A stretch of DNA of 64,000 nucleotides from Mycolicibacterium rhodesiae NBB3 (GCF_000230895.2 NC_016604.1:372001-436000); one strand, 5' to 3'; shown: positions 36,791 through 46,049, counted from the first letter of the stretch. The notes: a model not told the origin generated them from the letters alone. A program made the numbers and translations.

Positions 36791-36906
36791 GGCGAATCAA
36801 GCTTCCGCCTCGGAGAGGCGAATCAAGCCTCCGCCGCGGAGGGGCGAATCAAGCTTCCGCCTCGGAGAGGCGAATCAAGCCTCCGCCTCGGAGAGGCGAA
36901 TCAACC
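36791..36906 (-). repeat. 26-bp tandem repeat covering the end of hpf
   Basis: The decamer GGCGAATCAA recurs at 36791, 36817, 36843, 36869 and 36895, an exact 26-bp period over five copies (the last partial). On the minus strand each unit contains CGCCTCTCCGAGGCG, able to form a 6-bp hairpin with a TCC loop. The two right-most copies lie at the 3' end of hpf and encode its last residues plus the stop; the others fill the hpf-secA1 gap. Confidence 0.92.
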
Positions 36907-37564
36907 CGTAGTCATAGGCATGCCGTCGATACACCACGCAGGGCTTGTCGCTCTCCTTGTCATGGAACAGGAAGAAGTCGTGACCGACGAGCTCCATTTG
37001 CGACAGGGCGTCGTCGGTGGTCATCGGGGTCGCGGGGTGTTCTTTGACGCGCACGATCCGACCGGGTTCGTGGTCGTCGAGCATGGCGCCGTCGTACTGG
37101 GGTGACTCTCCGGCGGACCCGTTCTGCGATGTCGGGAGGGGGCCGATAGCGGTGGCTTCGGCCAGCGACACCGGGGTCTTGTCGCCGTAGTGGATCTTGC
37201 GACGGTCCTTGCTGCGGCGCAGGCGGCTCTCGAGTTTGCAGACCGCTGACTCCAGAGCGGCGTAGAAGCTGTCCGCGCAGGCCTCGCCCCTGATGACCGG
37301 GCCGCGGCCGCGAGCGGTGATCTCCACGTGCTGGCAGTTCTTGCGCTGACGACGATTGCGCTCGTGGTCCAGCTCGACGTCGAAGAGGTAGATGGTTCGG
37401 TCGAGTCGTTCCAGACGCGACAGTTTGTCCGAAACGTAGATGCGGAAGTGCTCAGGAATCTCGACGTTGCGCCCTTTGACGACGATCTCGGCGCGCGGAT
37501 CGGCTTCCTGCGTTTCGTCGGTGACCAGCGTCGTTTCATCCGAGTCAATGGAATGTGTTGACAT
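36875..37564 (-). CDS. hpf: Long-form ribosome hibernation promotion factor (HPF/RaiA family, Rv3241c homologue)
   Basis: 229 residues from ATG 37564. The N-terminal ribosome-binding domain (about 25-125) contains IVVKGRNVEIPEHFRIYVSDKLSRLERLD and SFYAALESAVCKLESRLRRSKDRRKIHYG. The C-terminal dimerisation domain has IVRVKEHPATPMTTDDALSQMELVGHDFFLF and YRRHAYDYGLIRL. Long HPFs dimerise to bring 70S ribosomes together as inactive 100S particles, or stabilise 70S, in stationary phase. The extreme C-terminus (SEAEA) is encoded by a tandem-repeat copy. A 322-base leader precedes it. Confidence 0.93.
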   Translation of the reverse strand: MSTHSIDSDETTLVTDETQEADPRAEIVVKGRNVEIPEHFRIYVSDKLSRLERLDRTIYLFDVELDHERNRRQRKNCQHVEITARGRGPVIRGEACADSFYAALESAVCKLESRLRRSKDRRKIHYGDKTPVSLAEATAIGPLPTSQNGSAGESPQYDGAMLDDHEPGRIVRVKEHPATPMTTDDALSQMELVGHDFFLFHDKESDKPCVVYRRHAYDYGLIRLSEAEA

Positions 37565-37886
37565 ACTTGGCAACTCGCTTCTCTTTGCGTCCGCACGCGT
37601 CAGCGTGCCCGGCTCTGCTTTTAGATACGCGCCGAGGGGCCCTGCATGTCTGCCTTTGTCGCAGCCCGCCGGTGCAAGGTGTCGACTACTCACCTCCTAC
37701 CGCTTGTGGGCGATGCCGGCGCCGTGTGGCTTTGCGCCGCCGTGAGGCATTCACGGGTGGTTGATGCCGACGGTAGTCCGTGTTCACCCGGTCGTGCCAC
37801 AAAATGCACCCAATTTTCGGGACCCGTTTTCAGTTCTTCACAACAGCTTGATGCCGAAGTAACTACCGGAGCCGTCAACGTTGCGC
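37565..37886 (-). other. Long 5' leader/intergenic region of hpf
   Basis: 322 bases without a convincing gene. On the minus strand it contains AGGAGGTGA (37698-37690), a perfect complement to the 16S rRNA tail, about 125 bases before the hpf ATG. Nothing long follows it: an in-frame GTG overlaps it (would extend HPF by 43 residues) and a TTG 12 bases downstream opens a 17-codon frame ending TAA. The hpf ATG itself has only a weak GAAGCGAG site. No clear promoter could be fixed. Confidence 0.5.
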
Positions 37887-38534
37887 TCAGGCGTTGGCGA
37901 GCGCCAGGACCGCGATCACGGTCGCCCCGGCTGCGCGCAGGACACGGACGGTTTCACACGCAGTGGCACCGGTCGTCACGATGTCGTCGACGACCAGTAC
38001 CTCGCACGCGGCCCCGTGCCGCCCCTCGAGGGGTCGCACGATCTTCACCCGGCCCGCGATGTTGCGCTGCCGGTCGGCGCTGGACAGCCCGACCGAGTCG
38101 GCCACCAGGGCGCGGGTGCGCACCGCCTGCACCACGGTGATGTCACGATGGCCGTCGGTGGCTGCCAGCGCGAGACGCGCGACGGGGTCTCCCCCGCGTC
38201 GCCGGGCCGCCCATCGTCGCGTCGGCGCGGGCACCACCGTCAGCGGTTCCTCGAGGACGCCCCAGTCCAGCAGTCGGGCCAGCCCGACACGCAACGCAGC
38301 GGCGAGCGGGTCGACGAGGTCGGCGCGGCCACGCTCCTTGAAAGCGAGGATGGCTTCGCGCCGCGCACCGGCGTAGCGCCCCAGCGAGAACACGGGCACG
38401 CCGGGTTCGAGGCGCGGACTGATGAGGTGCGGCTCATCGGGTTTGACGGTCAGTTCCCCGGCGCAGGCTCCGCACCACCGCGTCGAGCGGGCGCCGCATC
38501 CGCCGCACTCCAGCGGCAGGACCAGATCGAGCAT
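37887..38534 (-). CDS. ComF-family phosphoribosyltransferase-like protein (Rv3242c homologue)
   Basis: 215 residues: an N-terminal zinc finger with CGGCGARSTRWCGAC, then a phosphoribosyltransferase fold ending in the PRPP-binding signature VLVVDDIVTTGAT. RNIAGRVKIV and ALADSVGLSS-type segments are typical of ComF. In naturally competent bacteria ComF aids DNA uptake; in mycobacteria its role is unknown and may be nucleotide salvage or an undefined function. ATG 38534 places the zinc finger at residue 10. It lies downstream of the divergent DUF2252 gene start and upstream of hpf. Confidence 0.9.
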   Translation of the reverse strand: MLDLVLPLECGGCGARSTRWCGACAGELTVKPDEPHLISPRLEPGVPVFSLGRYAGARREAILAFKERGRADLVDPLAAALRVGLARLLDWGVLEEPLTVVPAPTRRWAARRRGGDPVARLALAATDGHRDITVVQAVRTRALVADSVGLSSADRQRNIAGRVKIVRPLEGRHGAACEVLVVDDIVTTGATACETVRVLRAAGATVIAVLALANA

Positions 38535-38586
38535 GTGCGCAGTGTGGCGGTGATCGGTGACATCTGTTTCGGGGTACTCCGAACAC

Positions 38587-39894
38587 ATGCAAGACGAACG
38601 GGAAGCGGTCATCGTCAAATGCCTGGTCGAGGCGTTTTCGGAGTTGATGGACGCGGACCCTGACGCGTTCCGGACCAAGTTCCGCAAGATGGCCGCCGAC
38701 CCGTTCGCCTTCTATCGGGGCAGCGCGTGTGTGTTCTACGCCGACGTCGTCAACCGCGAGGACCGCTGGGCGGACGAGCGAACCTCGCGCGTGTGGATTC
38801 AGGGCGACCTGCACGCCGAGAACTTCGGGACATATATGGACGGCGCAGGAAAGCTGATCTTCGACGTCAACGACTTCGATGAGGCGTTCGTCGGCCATTT
38901 CACCTGGGACCTGCAGCGGTTCGCGGCGAGCGTGGCGTTGATGTGCTGGCAGAAGGCGTTGTCCGATGAGGTGATCGGTGACCTGATCACGACGTTCGTC
39001 TCGGCGTATCTCGACCAGGTGCGCTGGTTCCTGCAGACCGATGACGACTCGACCTTCGCGCTGAACCTCGACACGGCCACGGGTGCGGTGCTGTCCGCGC
39101 TGCAGGAGGCCCGGTTGTCGACACGCCCCGAGATGCTCGAGCGGATGACCCACGTCGATGAGTCCGACCGCCGATTCCGTGAATCGTCTGGGGTGCGGCG
39201 ACTCGGCAAAGCGGAGTACAAGAAGGTCAAGGCCGCCTTCGAGGCCTATCAGGACACGATTCCGAAATCGAAACGGTTCCGCGAAGTCGCCTACGACGTC
39301 AAGGACCTCGTGGGCAGGACGGGCTTCGGGATCGGCAGTGCGGGGCTGCCGAGCTACAACGTGCTCATCGAGGGGTTCAACCAGGCGCTCGACAACGACA
39401 TCGTGCTGTCCATGAAGCAAGGCAATGTGGCAGCGCCCAGCCGTGTGGTCGACGACGAGGAAGTGCACAACTACTTCAAGCATCACGGCCACCGGACCGC
39501 CGTCTCGCAGCGGGCACTGCAGGCCCATTCCGACCCGCTGCTCGGCTATACCGAGATCGACGGCACCGGTTTCGTCGTCGCCGAGCTATCGCCGTATGAG
39601 GCCGATCTCGATTGGACCGAGCTGACCGAACCCGACGAACTGACCGAAGTGATCGAGCAGCTCGGCCGCGCGGTCGCCAAAGTGCACTGCGTCGGCGATG
39701 CCGACAGCGACCAGGACCTCGTCAAATTTCAGACCGAGGAGGCGATCGACGACGTGATCGCAGACCGCGACGACGAGTTCGTCGACGACATCGTGACGTT
39801 CGGCCTGGAGTACGCAGCCACGGTGCGCGAGGACCATCGCCATTTCGTCGAGGCGTTCCGTGGCGGCCGCATACACGGTGTCTCATCGGCCTGA
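38587..39894 (+). CDS. DUF2252 family protein
   Basis: 435 residues from ATG 38587 (GTG 38557 also possible). DUF2252 proteins have a kinase-like fold; visible features include DPFAFYRGSACVFYADV, VWIQGDLHAENFGTY and FDVNDFDEAFVGHFTWDLQRFAASV, which look like the HGDLHxxN and DFDE metal/catalytic loops of the phosphotransferase superfamily. Substrate unknown. Very acidic C-terminal half (DADSDQDLVKF, DRDDEFVDDI). Divergent from comF and not present at this position in M. tuberculosis. Confidence 0.87.
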   Translation: MQDEREAVIVKCLVEAFSELMDADPDAFRTKFRKMAADPFAFYRGSACVFYADVVNREDRWADERTSRVWIQGDLHAENFGTYMDGAGKLIFDVNDFDEAFVGHFTWDLQRFAASVALMCWQKALSDEVIGDLITTFVSAYLDQVRWFLQTDDDSTFALNLDTATGAVLSALQEARLSTRPEMLERMTHVDESDRRFRESSGVRRLGKAEYKKVKAAFEAYQDTIPKSKRFREVAYDVKDLVGRTGFGIGSAGLPSYNVLIEGFNQALDNDIVLSMKQGNVAAPSRVVDDEEVHNYFKHHGHRTAVSQRALQAHSDPLLGYTEIDGTGFVVAELSPYEADLDWTELTEPDELTEVIEQLGRAVAKVHCVGDADSDQDLVKFQTEEAIDDVIADRDDEFVDDIVTFGLEYAATVREDHRHFVEAFRGGRIHGVSSA

Positions 39895-39907
39895 GTAGGC
39901 GCCTTCC

Positions 39908-39974
39908 CACGCCGAAATCCGACTTTTGTAGAGGATGTGCGAGTAACCATCTCCAAAACTCGGATTTGGGCGTG
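39908..39974. repeat. Long imperfect inverted repeat between DUF2252 and Rieske genes
   Basis: Left arm CACGCCGAAATCCGACTTTT (from 39908) continuing to GAGGATG pairs with right arm starting CATCTCCAAAACTCGG and ending ATTTGGGCGTG (39948-39974); about 24 of 28 positions pair. It separates two convergent genes and probably terminates transcription both ways. The loop-proximal GAGGATGTGCGAGTA recurs nearly identically, inverted, upstream of the SRPBCC gene around 33291-33305. Confidence 0.75.
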
Positions 39975-39996
39975 TTTGGGTACGCCGAGTAGGCGC

Positions 39997-40431
39997 TCAG
40001 CCGAGGACGATCGAATCCCCTTGCACCGTCACCGCCTTCGATACCAGGGGCTTGGTCGCCGGGCCCTGGGCCACCGAACCGTCCAGGTTGAACTTGCTCC
40101 CGTGACACGGGCAGTTGATGGTTCCATCGGCCACCTCGTTCAACGAGCACCCGGCGTGCGTGCAGGTCGAGGAGAAACCTTTGAAATCGCCTGCCGCCGG
40201 CTGCGTCACCACGACCTCGCCGACGATGACGCCCGAGCCGACGGGCACGTCGGCGGTCTTGGTGACGATGTTGGCGGGTTCGGGCGCTGTGCCCCCGGTC
40301 GTCGGCGGGGCCTTCGTCGTCGACGCGGTATCGCCCGACGCCTCCGGCTTCTTGCCATAGGTCGTGCAGGCGGCGAGCACGCTCGCCCCGAGCCCGATAC
40401 CGGCGCTGATGATGAACTGACTGCGGCGCAT
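39997..40431 (-). CDS. Rieske [2Fe-2S] lipoprotein
   Basis: 144 residues. The N-terminus MRRSQFIISAGIGLGASVLAAC combines an Arg-Arg, Tat-like start with a lipobox (LAAC), so it is probably Tat-exported with its cluster folded and anchored by lipid. After an Ala/Thr/Pro linker comes the Rieske fold: CTHAGC and CPCHGS supply the two Cys and two His ligands. It should transfer electrons at the outer membrane face. It is the last gene of an operon with a five-helix membrane protein and a secreted protein, possibly a dedicated redox module. Confidence 0.88.
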   Translation of the reverse strand: MRRSQFIISAGIGLGASVLAACTTYGKKPEASGDTASTTKAPPTTGGTAPEPANIVTKTADVPVGSGVIVGEVVVTQPAAGDFKGFSSTCTHAGCSLNEVADGTINCPCHGSKFNLDGSVAQGPATKPLVSKAVTVQGDSIVLG

Positions 40432-40445
40432 CGAAAACCTCTCCA

Positions 40446-41015
40446 CTAGAGCGTGATTCCACTGGTCTGGAAGAACCACAGGGCTGAGGTCAACCAGACA
40501 TAAACAAGGACAAAGAACAGCAAGCCGCCCGCAATCGGGATCACCCAGCCCCGAAGGCCGTTACGGGTCAACAGAATCATCTTGGTGACGAAGATGCCGT
40601 AGAACAAGCACCCGAACAGCGAGTGGAACAGCACCCGGCTGTCGGTCTCGGAGAATCCCAACGCATACAGGCAGTGCACCGCGACGGGAACGCTGGCCAG
40701 CACCGCCAGCCGACCCGACCACACGTGCGCGGCGCCCATCCACGCCGGCGCCCTGCCGCCCGGGATCAGCCGGTACATCGCGAAGGCCGACACCAGTTGG
40801 AACAGCGCGAGGACCACGGCAACGGTGGCCAGCCACGCTTTCACCGCCGTACCGCTGGAGAATCCAGCGACACTGATCGAAAAGAACTGCGGCTGATGAA
40901 TTTTGCCGAACGCCCCGAGCGCGATGGCGGTAAGCGCGCCGATCACGACGGCGATCAGCACCGCAGCATCGCCGCGCGATCGGCTGATCCGCTGCGTCGC
41001 CACTGTCTCAGACAT
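40446..41015 (-). CDS. DUF6529 multi-helix membrane protein, likely electron-transfer partner of the Rieske protein
   Basis: 189 residues with five predicted membrane helices (such as AAVLIAVVIGALTAIALGAF and GLLFFVLVYVWLTSALWFF). Histidines occur at helix ends (GAAHVWSGR, VAVHCLYALG, RVLFHSLFGCLFYG), an arrangement compatible with a b-type cytochrome, though haem binding is inferred. It overlaps the upstream secreted-protein gene by 8 bases and ends 15 bases before the Rieske gene start, so the three form one operon. Confidence 0.82.
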   Translation of the reverse strand: MSETVATQRISRSRGDAAVLIAVVIGALTAIALGAFGKIHQPQFFSISVAGFSSGTAVKAWLATVAVVLALFQLVSAFAMYRLIPGGRAPAWMGAAHVWSGRLAVLASVPVAVHCLYALGFSETDSRVLFHSLFGCLFYGIFVTKMILLTRNGLRGWVIPIAGGLLFFVLVYVWLTSALWFFQTSGITL

Positions 41016-41652
41016 CGCTGCCGCCCTGCACGCGTGTCGCGGTGACGGTCCGTCCGTCGATGACGGCCATGCCGTCGGTCGCCAATCCCGGTGCAGGCAT
41101 TGTCGATCCGTCGCTGCGCCTCAGCACACCGGTCGCCTTGCCCGAGAAGTCGACGACCCAGCTGCCGCGGACGCCGGCCTGCTCATATACGTACAGCCCC
41201 GCGGGCGGCTGCGCCGGCTCGGCGGTGAAGTCCCATTTCTTCTGACCGATCCACAGGGTTCCGACGACATTGGCGCCGTCGAGGCGACCCTCGAGCCGAC
41301 CGGTCCCATCCTTGCTCGCGAGACTCACGGCTCCGTTCACCGCGGATCCGCGCAGCCACGACTCGATCGAGGTGCCATCGCAGGCATAGGCGACGGCCTT
41401 GTCGCCCTCGACGGAGATATCCAGGGTGATGGTGCCGTTGGCGGTCGGAATCTTGCCGACGTAGTCAGCCTTGGCCGGAAAGGCCGGCGCAGGTGGTGGC
41501 GCCGGTGCGGGAGTGGTCGGCGCGGGAGTCGAGGCGGCGACCGGCGTGCCGGGCACCGCGGGCTCGGGCTCCTGGGACATGTTGACGGTCAATATCCCCA
41601 CGCCCAGCGCCGCCGCCGCGGCGAGGGTGATCAGTGGACCGCGAACCTTCAT
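41008..41652 (-). CDS. Secreted protein with Pro/Ala linker, first gene of the Rieske operon
   Basis: 214 residues: uncleaved or cleaved N-terminal hydrophobic segment (LITLAAAAALGVGILTVNM), Pro/Ala-rich linker, and a beta-rich domain with DYVGKIPTANGTITLDISVEGDKAVAYACDG and WIGQKKWDFTAE followed by a Gly/Val-rich C-terminal half (GSWVVDFSGKATGVLRR). No family recognised. Its 3' end overlaps the DUF6529 gene by 8 bases. Context suggests an extracellular component of the same redox module. Confidence 0.75.
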   Translation of the reverse strand: MKVRGPLITLAAAAALGVGILTVNMSQEPEPAVPGTPVAASTPAPTTPAPAPPPAPAFPAKADYVGKIPTANGTITLDISVEGDKAVAYACDGTSIESWLRGSAVNGAVSLASKDGTGRLEGRLDGANVVGTLWIGQKKWDFTAEPAQPPAGLYVYEQAGVRGSWVVDFSGKATGVLRRSDGSTMPAPGLATDGMAVIDGRTVTATRVQGGSDV

Positions 41653-41764
41653 CGTCGTCTCCTTGGCTGTCAGCCAACGCCTACAGCGTCGGTTGGTCAG
41701 TCAGCACAACGGGCGTCGGTGGGAGTTGGTTCAGTGCGGTGGACGATGTTTTCGAAAGCGCACG

Positions 41765-43522
41765 TCAGCCGGGCAATACCGGCAGCGCGCCCGCGACCAT
41801 CAGCGGACGGATCTCTGACCACACCGGGTCGTTGTCGGCCACCGAACCCGTCAACTGAAGTACTCCGCGCTCATCGGCGACGTAGACGGTCGACGGGTTC
41901 GCCGCCACGGTCGTGACCGGCATCAGCAGATTTCGGCTCGGTCCGTCCGAGTTGACGCCGTCGAGATTGACATAGGACACCGGGTGCTGCGGATCGGTGC
42001 GGCTGACGACGATGTCGTCGCCCGTGCGCCAGGACAGCGACACCACCGTGTTACCCAGTCCAAAGCCGAGTCGACGCGGATACGTGAGCGCATAGCCACC
42101 GCCGGGGGTCTGCTCCACACCGGCCAAGATCACCTGCCCGTCGATGACCATTGCGGCGCGGGTGCCGTCCCTGGACAGTTGCAGCTCCCGGATGGCGCCG
42201 GGAAACCGAGACGACACGGGTGTCGAGTCGACCGGTATGCGCGCGGGCTGCCCCGACGCGTCCTGGATGACACGCACCACGTTGTTGCCGTCGACGACCA
42301 CCCACACCGCGTCGTCGAGTGACCAACTCGGCCGCGTCAGGTTGCGTCCGTCTAGTGCCTGGGATGCGTTGCCGCCCAACGGTCCAACCCACAGCGACGA
42401 CGCCATGTCGGGCGCGCCCGGACGCAACGTCACGATCGATGCCACATTCTGACCGGAACGAGACACTGCGGCCGCCGTCTGGTTGGGGGTCTGTCCGAAG
42501 GCCCCGGGGACGCGCGGTGCACGCGGTCCGTCCAGGAACACCAGCGACCCGCCCACCAGCGCATGCAGCCCCGCCGCCGCCCCCGGGAAGGCGCCCGGAT
42601 CGGTCGCCGCCACATCCGAGGTCTCCCACCCGTCGGCGAACCGGTCGTCAAGCGCGGCTCCGTCGGCGGTGATCACGTACGGGCCGTTGATTCCGGCACG
42701 TGACAGCGTCCAAATGATCTGCGCCGCAAGCAGTTGCCGACTGTGCGGGTCGGTGGTCGACAGGTTGTCCAGATCGATACGCGCGCCGCCGTAGCCGCGG
42801 CCCACGCCCGTCTTGCCGCCGTCGGCGCGGGTGACCGGTCCGCGTAGTTTCAGCGGCGGGCCCAGCAGGTTGCGCACGCTGTTGGCCAGCTCCGGGCGTG
42901 GCCCGGCGATCAGCTTGCTGACCAGTTCGGTGGCCAACTGGTCGGGATCGGATACCGCGACGTAGCGCGGGTCCGGCACGACCGTGCCTCCGGTCGGGTC
43001 GGCGAAGTACAGAGTGTTGCGTTTGTAGGTGGACTGAAACTGTTGCCAGTCAAGGAAAACGCCGTTGGGCAGCTTGTCGATCCGCCAGCCGCCGGATGTC
43101 TTCACGAGTTCGATCGGGCCGGGATCGGGCAGCGCACCCTCCCCCGTCTCGAACACACCGAGGTCGGACAGCGACCCGAGGATGTCGGCGCGCATGTGCA
43201 CCGTGACGCGCTCGGGCCCACGGGTTTCGGTGAACACGACGTTGTCGATCAGCAGCGCGCTGCCGGCGTCGTCCCATGCGCTCGACCCCGACTCGGTGAG
43301 GAACTGCCGCGCCGCCAGATGCCGGTTCGCAGGATCGGCGGTGGCCTTGAGGAACTCCCGCAACAGCACGTCGGGATCCATCCCGGGGGTGGGCTTGGGC
43401 AGGCTCGGCGGCGCGGGACGGTCGACGGTCCCGATCGCTTGCGGCGACGACGAACTGGGCACCCCGGCGCAACCGGCAAGGACGAACATCAGCGCCGCAA
43501 GGGCCGCCGCGAGCCGCTTCAC
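41765..43522 (-). CDS. lpqB: Lipoprotein LpqB
   Basis: 585 residues. A signal peptide with lipobox LAGC at residues 15-18 gives an outer-face lipoprotein. The N-terminal half contains a GerMN-like domain ([36 protein letters not shown]), and the C-terminal half is a beta-propeller. LpqB interacts with the MtrB sensor domain and modulates MtrAB signalling and cell division. Its start overlaps the mtrB stop (ATGA), matching Rv3244c-Rv3245c. Confidence 0.95.
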   Translation of the reverse strand: MKRLAAALAALMFVLAGCAGVPSSSSPQAIGTVDRPAPPSLPKPTPGMDPDVLLREFLKATADPANRHLAARQFLTESGSSAWDDAGSALLIDNVVFTETRGPERVTVHMRADILGSLSDLGVFETGEGALPDPGPIELVKTSGGWRIDKLPNGVFLDWQQFQSTYKRNTLYFADPTGGTVVPDPRYVAVSDPDQLATELVSKLIAGPRPELANSVRNLLGPPLKLRGPVTRADGGKTGVGRGYGGARIDLDNLSTTDPHSRQLLAAQIIWTLSRAGINGPYVITADGAALDDRFADGWETSDVAATDPGAFPGAAAGLHALVGGSLVFLDGPRAPRVPGAFGQTPNQTAAAVSRSGQNVASIVTLRPGAPDMASSLWVGPLGGNASQALDGRNLTRPSWSLDDAVWVVVDGNNVVRVIQDASGQPARIPVDSTPVSSRFPGAIRELQLSRDGTRAAMVIDGQVILAGVEQTPGGGYALTYPRRLGFGLGNTVVSLSWRTGDDIVVSRTDPQHPVSYVNLDGVNSDGPSRNLLMPVTTVAANPSTVYVADERGVLQLTGSVADNDPVWSEIRPLMVAGALPVLPG

Positions 43523-45165
43523 ACGTTCTCCGACTCGCGGGCGGCGCGTCGCGGAGCGTTATCTGGCCCAACGGGTTTGAGCGGAAGCGGACTCGTCGTC
43601 ACCTTGTGTCCGCGCACCAGCGGCAGGGTCAGCCGGAAGCACGCGCCCTTGCCCGGCTCGCCCCACGCCTCCAGTCGGCCCTGATGCAGCCGCGCATCCT
43701 CGATGCTGATGGCCAGACCGAGTCCGGTGCCACCGGATTGGCGCACCCGCGATGGGTCCGAGCGCCAGAACCGGCTGAACACAAGCTTCTCCTCGCCCGG
43801 CCGCAGGCCGACGCCGTAGTCCCGCACGGTCACGGCGACCGTGTCTTCATCGACGCCCATCCGGATGCGCACCGGCTTGTGCTCGGCGTGATCGATGGCG
43901 TTGGCGATCAGGTTGCGCAGGATGCGTTCCACGCGGCGCGGGTCGACCTCGGCGATGACGTTCTCCGAGGGCATGTCGACGATGAGCTCGATGTCGGCGT
44001 CGGCGGCCAGGTGGCCGACGTTGTCGAGCGCGCTCTGCACGGTCGAGCGCAGATCCACTGATTCGACGGACAGTTCTGCGACACCCGCGTCGTGGCGCGA
44101 GATTTCCAGCAGGTCGTTGAGCAGCGTTTCGAAGCGGTCGAGCTCGCTGACCATCAATTCGGTCGAGCGGCGCAGCGCGGGATCGAGTTCGTCGTTGTGG
44201 TCGTGGATCAGGTCGGCGGCCATGCGGACCGTCGTCAGCGGTGTGCGCAGTTCGTGGCTGACGTCGGAGGTGAACCGTCGCTGCAGGTTGCCGAACTCTT
44301 CGAGTTGGGTGATCTGACGGTGCAGGCTTTCGGCCATGTCGTTGAACGACACGGCGAGCCGGGCCATGTCGTCCTCGCCGCGCACCGGCATCCGCTCGGT
44401 CAGGTGTCCTTCGGCGAACCGCTCGGCGATCCGCGACGCCGACCGCACCGGCAGCACGATCTGGCGGGCCACCACGAGTGCGATCCCGGCCAAGAGGATC
44501 AGCAGCACTACCGCGCCGGTGGCCATCGTGCCGCGGACCAGCGTGATGGTCGACTCCTCGTTGTTCAACGGGAAGATCAGATAGAGCTCGAGATTGGTCA
44601 CCGACGACGACGTCGGGCTACCGATGATCAGCGCGGGACCGGAGAAGCCTTCGGTGTGCACGGTCGCGTACTGGTAGCTCACCTGACCGGCCTTCACGAA
44701 TTCGCGCAGGGCGTTGGGGATCTGTTGCACCGGCCCGGCCGCGGTCGCCGCGCGCGGCCCGTCGCCGGGAACCACGAGCACCGCATCGAAGGCGCCGGCG
44801 AGGCCGGGCCCCGCATCGGCGGTCCGATCGATCAGGGTGTTGCGTGCGAGCTGCAGGCTGCTGTCCAGCGACCGCGTTTCCTCACCGCCGACGATGTCGC
44901 TGACGGTGCTGCGCGCCCGCTCGACTTCCTCGGTGGCCGCCCCGACTTTCACCTCGAGAATCCGATCGGTGATCTGACTGGTCAGCACGAAACCGAGCGC
45001 CAGGATGACGGCCAGCGACAAGCCGAGCGTCAGGGTGACGACACGTAATTGCAGGGACCGCCGCCAGGCGAGACTCAATGCTCGACCCAGAGCGCCCAAA
45101 CCGCGGACCAGTGGTGCCGAAGGCCCCCAACGTCCCCGAATACGCCTTCGCGAGCTCCAGATCAC
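43519..45165 (-). CDS. mtrB: MtrB sensor histidine kinase
   Basis: 548 residues: cytosolic Arg-rich start, transmembrane helix at about 43-63 ([18 protein letters not shown]), extracytoplasmic sensor domain, second helix at about 216-234, HAMP domain, HisKA with phospho-acceptor His304 in [11 protein letters not shown], and HATPase ([48 protein letters not shown]). It phosphorylates MtrA and localises to the septum. A direct repeat lies between mtrA and this gene. Confidence 0.96.
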   Translation of the reverse strand: MIWSSRRRIRGRWGPSAPLVRGLGALGRALSLAWRRSLQLRVVTLTLGLSLAVILALGFVLTSQITDRILEVKVGAATEEVERARSTVSDIVGGEETRSLDSSLQLARNTLIDRTADAGPGLAGAFDAVLVVPGDGPRAATAAGPVQQIPNALREFVKAGQVSYQYATVHTEGFSGPALIIGSPTSSSVTNLELYLIFPLNNEESTITLVRGTMATGAVVLLILLAGIALVVARQIVLPVRSASRIAERFAEGHLTERMPVRGEDDMARLAVSFNDMAESLHRQITQLEEFGNLQRRFTSDVSHELRTPLTTVRMAADLIHDHNDELDPALRRSTELMVSELDRFETLLNDLLEISRHDAGVAELSVESVDLRSTVQSALDNVGHLAADADIELIVDMPSENVIAEVDPRRVERILRNLIANAIDHAEHKPVRIRMGVDEDTVAVTVRDYGVGLRPGEEKLVFSRFWRSDPSRVRQSGGTGLGLAISIEDARLHQGRLEAWGEPGKGACFRLTLPLVRGHKVTTSPLPLKPVGPDNAPRRAARESENV

Positions 45166-45177
45166 GGCGACCGCCGA

Positions 45178-45225
45178 GCGGAGCCGTGAAAAATCACGCC
45201 CACGGCGGAGCCGTGAAAAATCACG
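45178..45225 (-). repeat. 27-bp direct repeat with hairpins between mtrA and mtrB
   Basis: GCGGAGCCGTGAAAAATCAC occurs at 45178-45197 and again at 45205-45224. Each copy contains CGTGA-AAAA-TCACG, which on the transcript forms a short U-loop hairpin. The right copy includes the mtrA stop codon, so the unit looks like a duplicated 3' end of mtrA. Confidence 0.9.
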
Positions 45226-45907
45226 GAGGTCCGGCCTTGTATCCCACTCCTCGAACAGTCAGCACCACCTGCGGGTTCTCCGGGTCTTTCTCGACCTTGG
45301 CCCGCAAGCGTTGGACATGCACGTTCACCAAACGGGTGTCGGCCGGGTGACGGTATCCCCACACCTGTTCGAGCAGCACATCACGAGTAAACACCTGTCG
45401 CGGTTTGCGCGCCAACGCCACCAACAGGTCGAATTCGAGCGGAGTCAGAGAGATCTGCTCGCCCAGTCGGGTCACCTTGTGCGCCGGGACGTCGATGTCC
45501 ACATCGGCGATCGACAGCATCTCGGCGGGCTCGTCCTCGTTGCGACGCAGGCGGGCACGCACGCGGGCGACGAGTTCCTTCGGTTTGAACGGTTTCATCA
45601 CGTAGTCGTCGGCGCCGGACTCCAGCCCGAGCACCACGTCGACCGTGTCGGTCTTGGCCGTCAGCATGACGATCGGCACGCCGGAGTCCGCCCGGAGCAC
45701 GCGACACACGTCGATGCCGTTCATCCCGGGCAGCATCAGGTCAAGTAGCACCAGGTCGGGCCGCAATTCGCGGACCGCCGTCAGCGCTTGGGTGCCGTCA
45801 CCGATGACCGCGGTGTCGAAACCCTCCCCGCGCAGCACGATGGTGAGCATCTCGGCGAGCGAAGGGTCGTCGTCGACAACCAGAATCCTTTGCCTCATGG
45901 AGTCCAT
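45221..45907 (-). CDS. mtrA: MtrA response regulator
   Basis: 228 residues. The receiver domain carries DDD near the N-terminus, phospho-acceptor Asp56 in LLDLMLPG, the conserved Thr/Lys in MLTAKTD and MKPFKP. The OmpR-type winged helix ends [11 protein letters not shown], exactly as in M. tuberculosis MtrA. It controls cell division, DNA replication and wall hydrolases. ATG 45907 gives the standard MDSMRQRIL start; the longer upstream frame is discounted. Confidence 0.97.
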   Translation of the reverse strand: MDSMRQRILVVDDDPSLAEMLTIVLRGEGFDTAVIGDGTQALTAVRELRPDLVLLDLMLPGMNGIDVCRVLRADSGVPIVMLTAKTDTVDVVLGLESGADDYVMKPFKPKELVARVRARLRRNEDEPAEMLSIADVDIDVPAHKVTRLGEQISLTPLEFDLLVALARKPRQVFTRDVLLEQVWGYRHPADTRLVNVHVQRLRAKVEKDPENPQVVLTVRGVGYKAGPP

Positions 45908-46012
45908 GGTGTCACCAGATCGCGACAAACCTCGGCTACCACACGGGCGTTTTGCCTTTTGACCCGCCTTGAAGGTTCATTGCCCACCGACGGGGGCCGT
46001 TGGGCACGCATG

Positions 46013-46049
46013 CAGAAGCCGCGGCGCGTCGTTCGCGCCGCGGCTTCTG
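46013..46049. terminator. Strong hairpin between C39-like gene and mtrA
   Basis: Perfect 16-bp stem CAGAAGCCGCGGCGCG / CGCGCCGCGGCTTCTG with loop TCGTT. It sits 10 bases after the C39-like gene stop and upstream of mtrA, insulating mtrAB-lpqB from the accessory island. Confidence 0.88.

Noticed and set aside
36791..36906. The hpf repeat array as a CRISPR
   Set aside because: Units are contiguous with no unique spacers, 26-bp period is head-to-tail, and no cas genes are present.
41674..41700. Hairpin-like CCAACGC...GGTTGG upstream of the Rieske operon
   Set aside because: Pairing is interrupted and position relative to genes does not fit a terminator.
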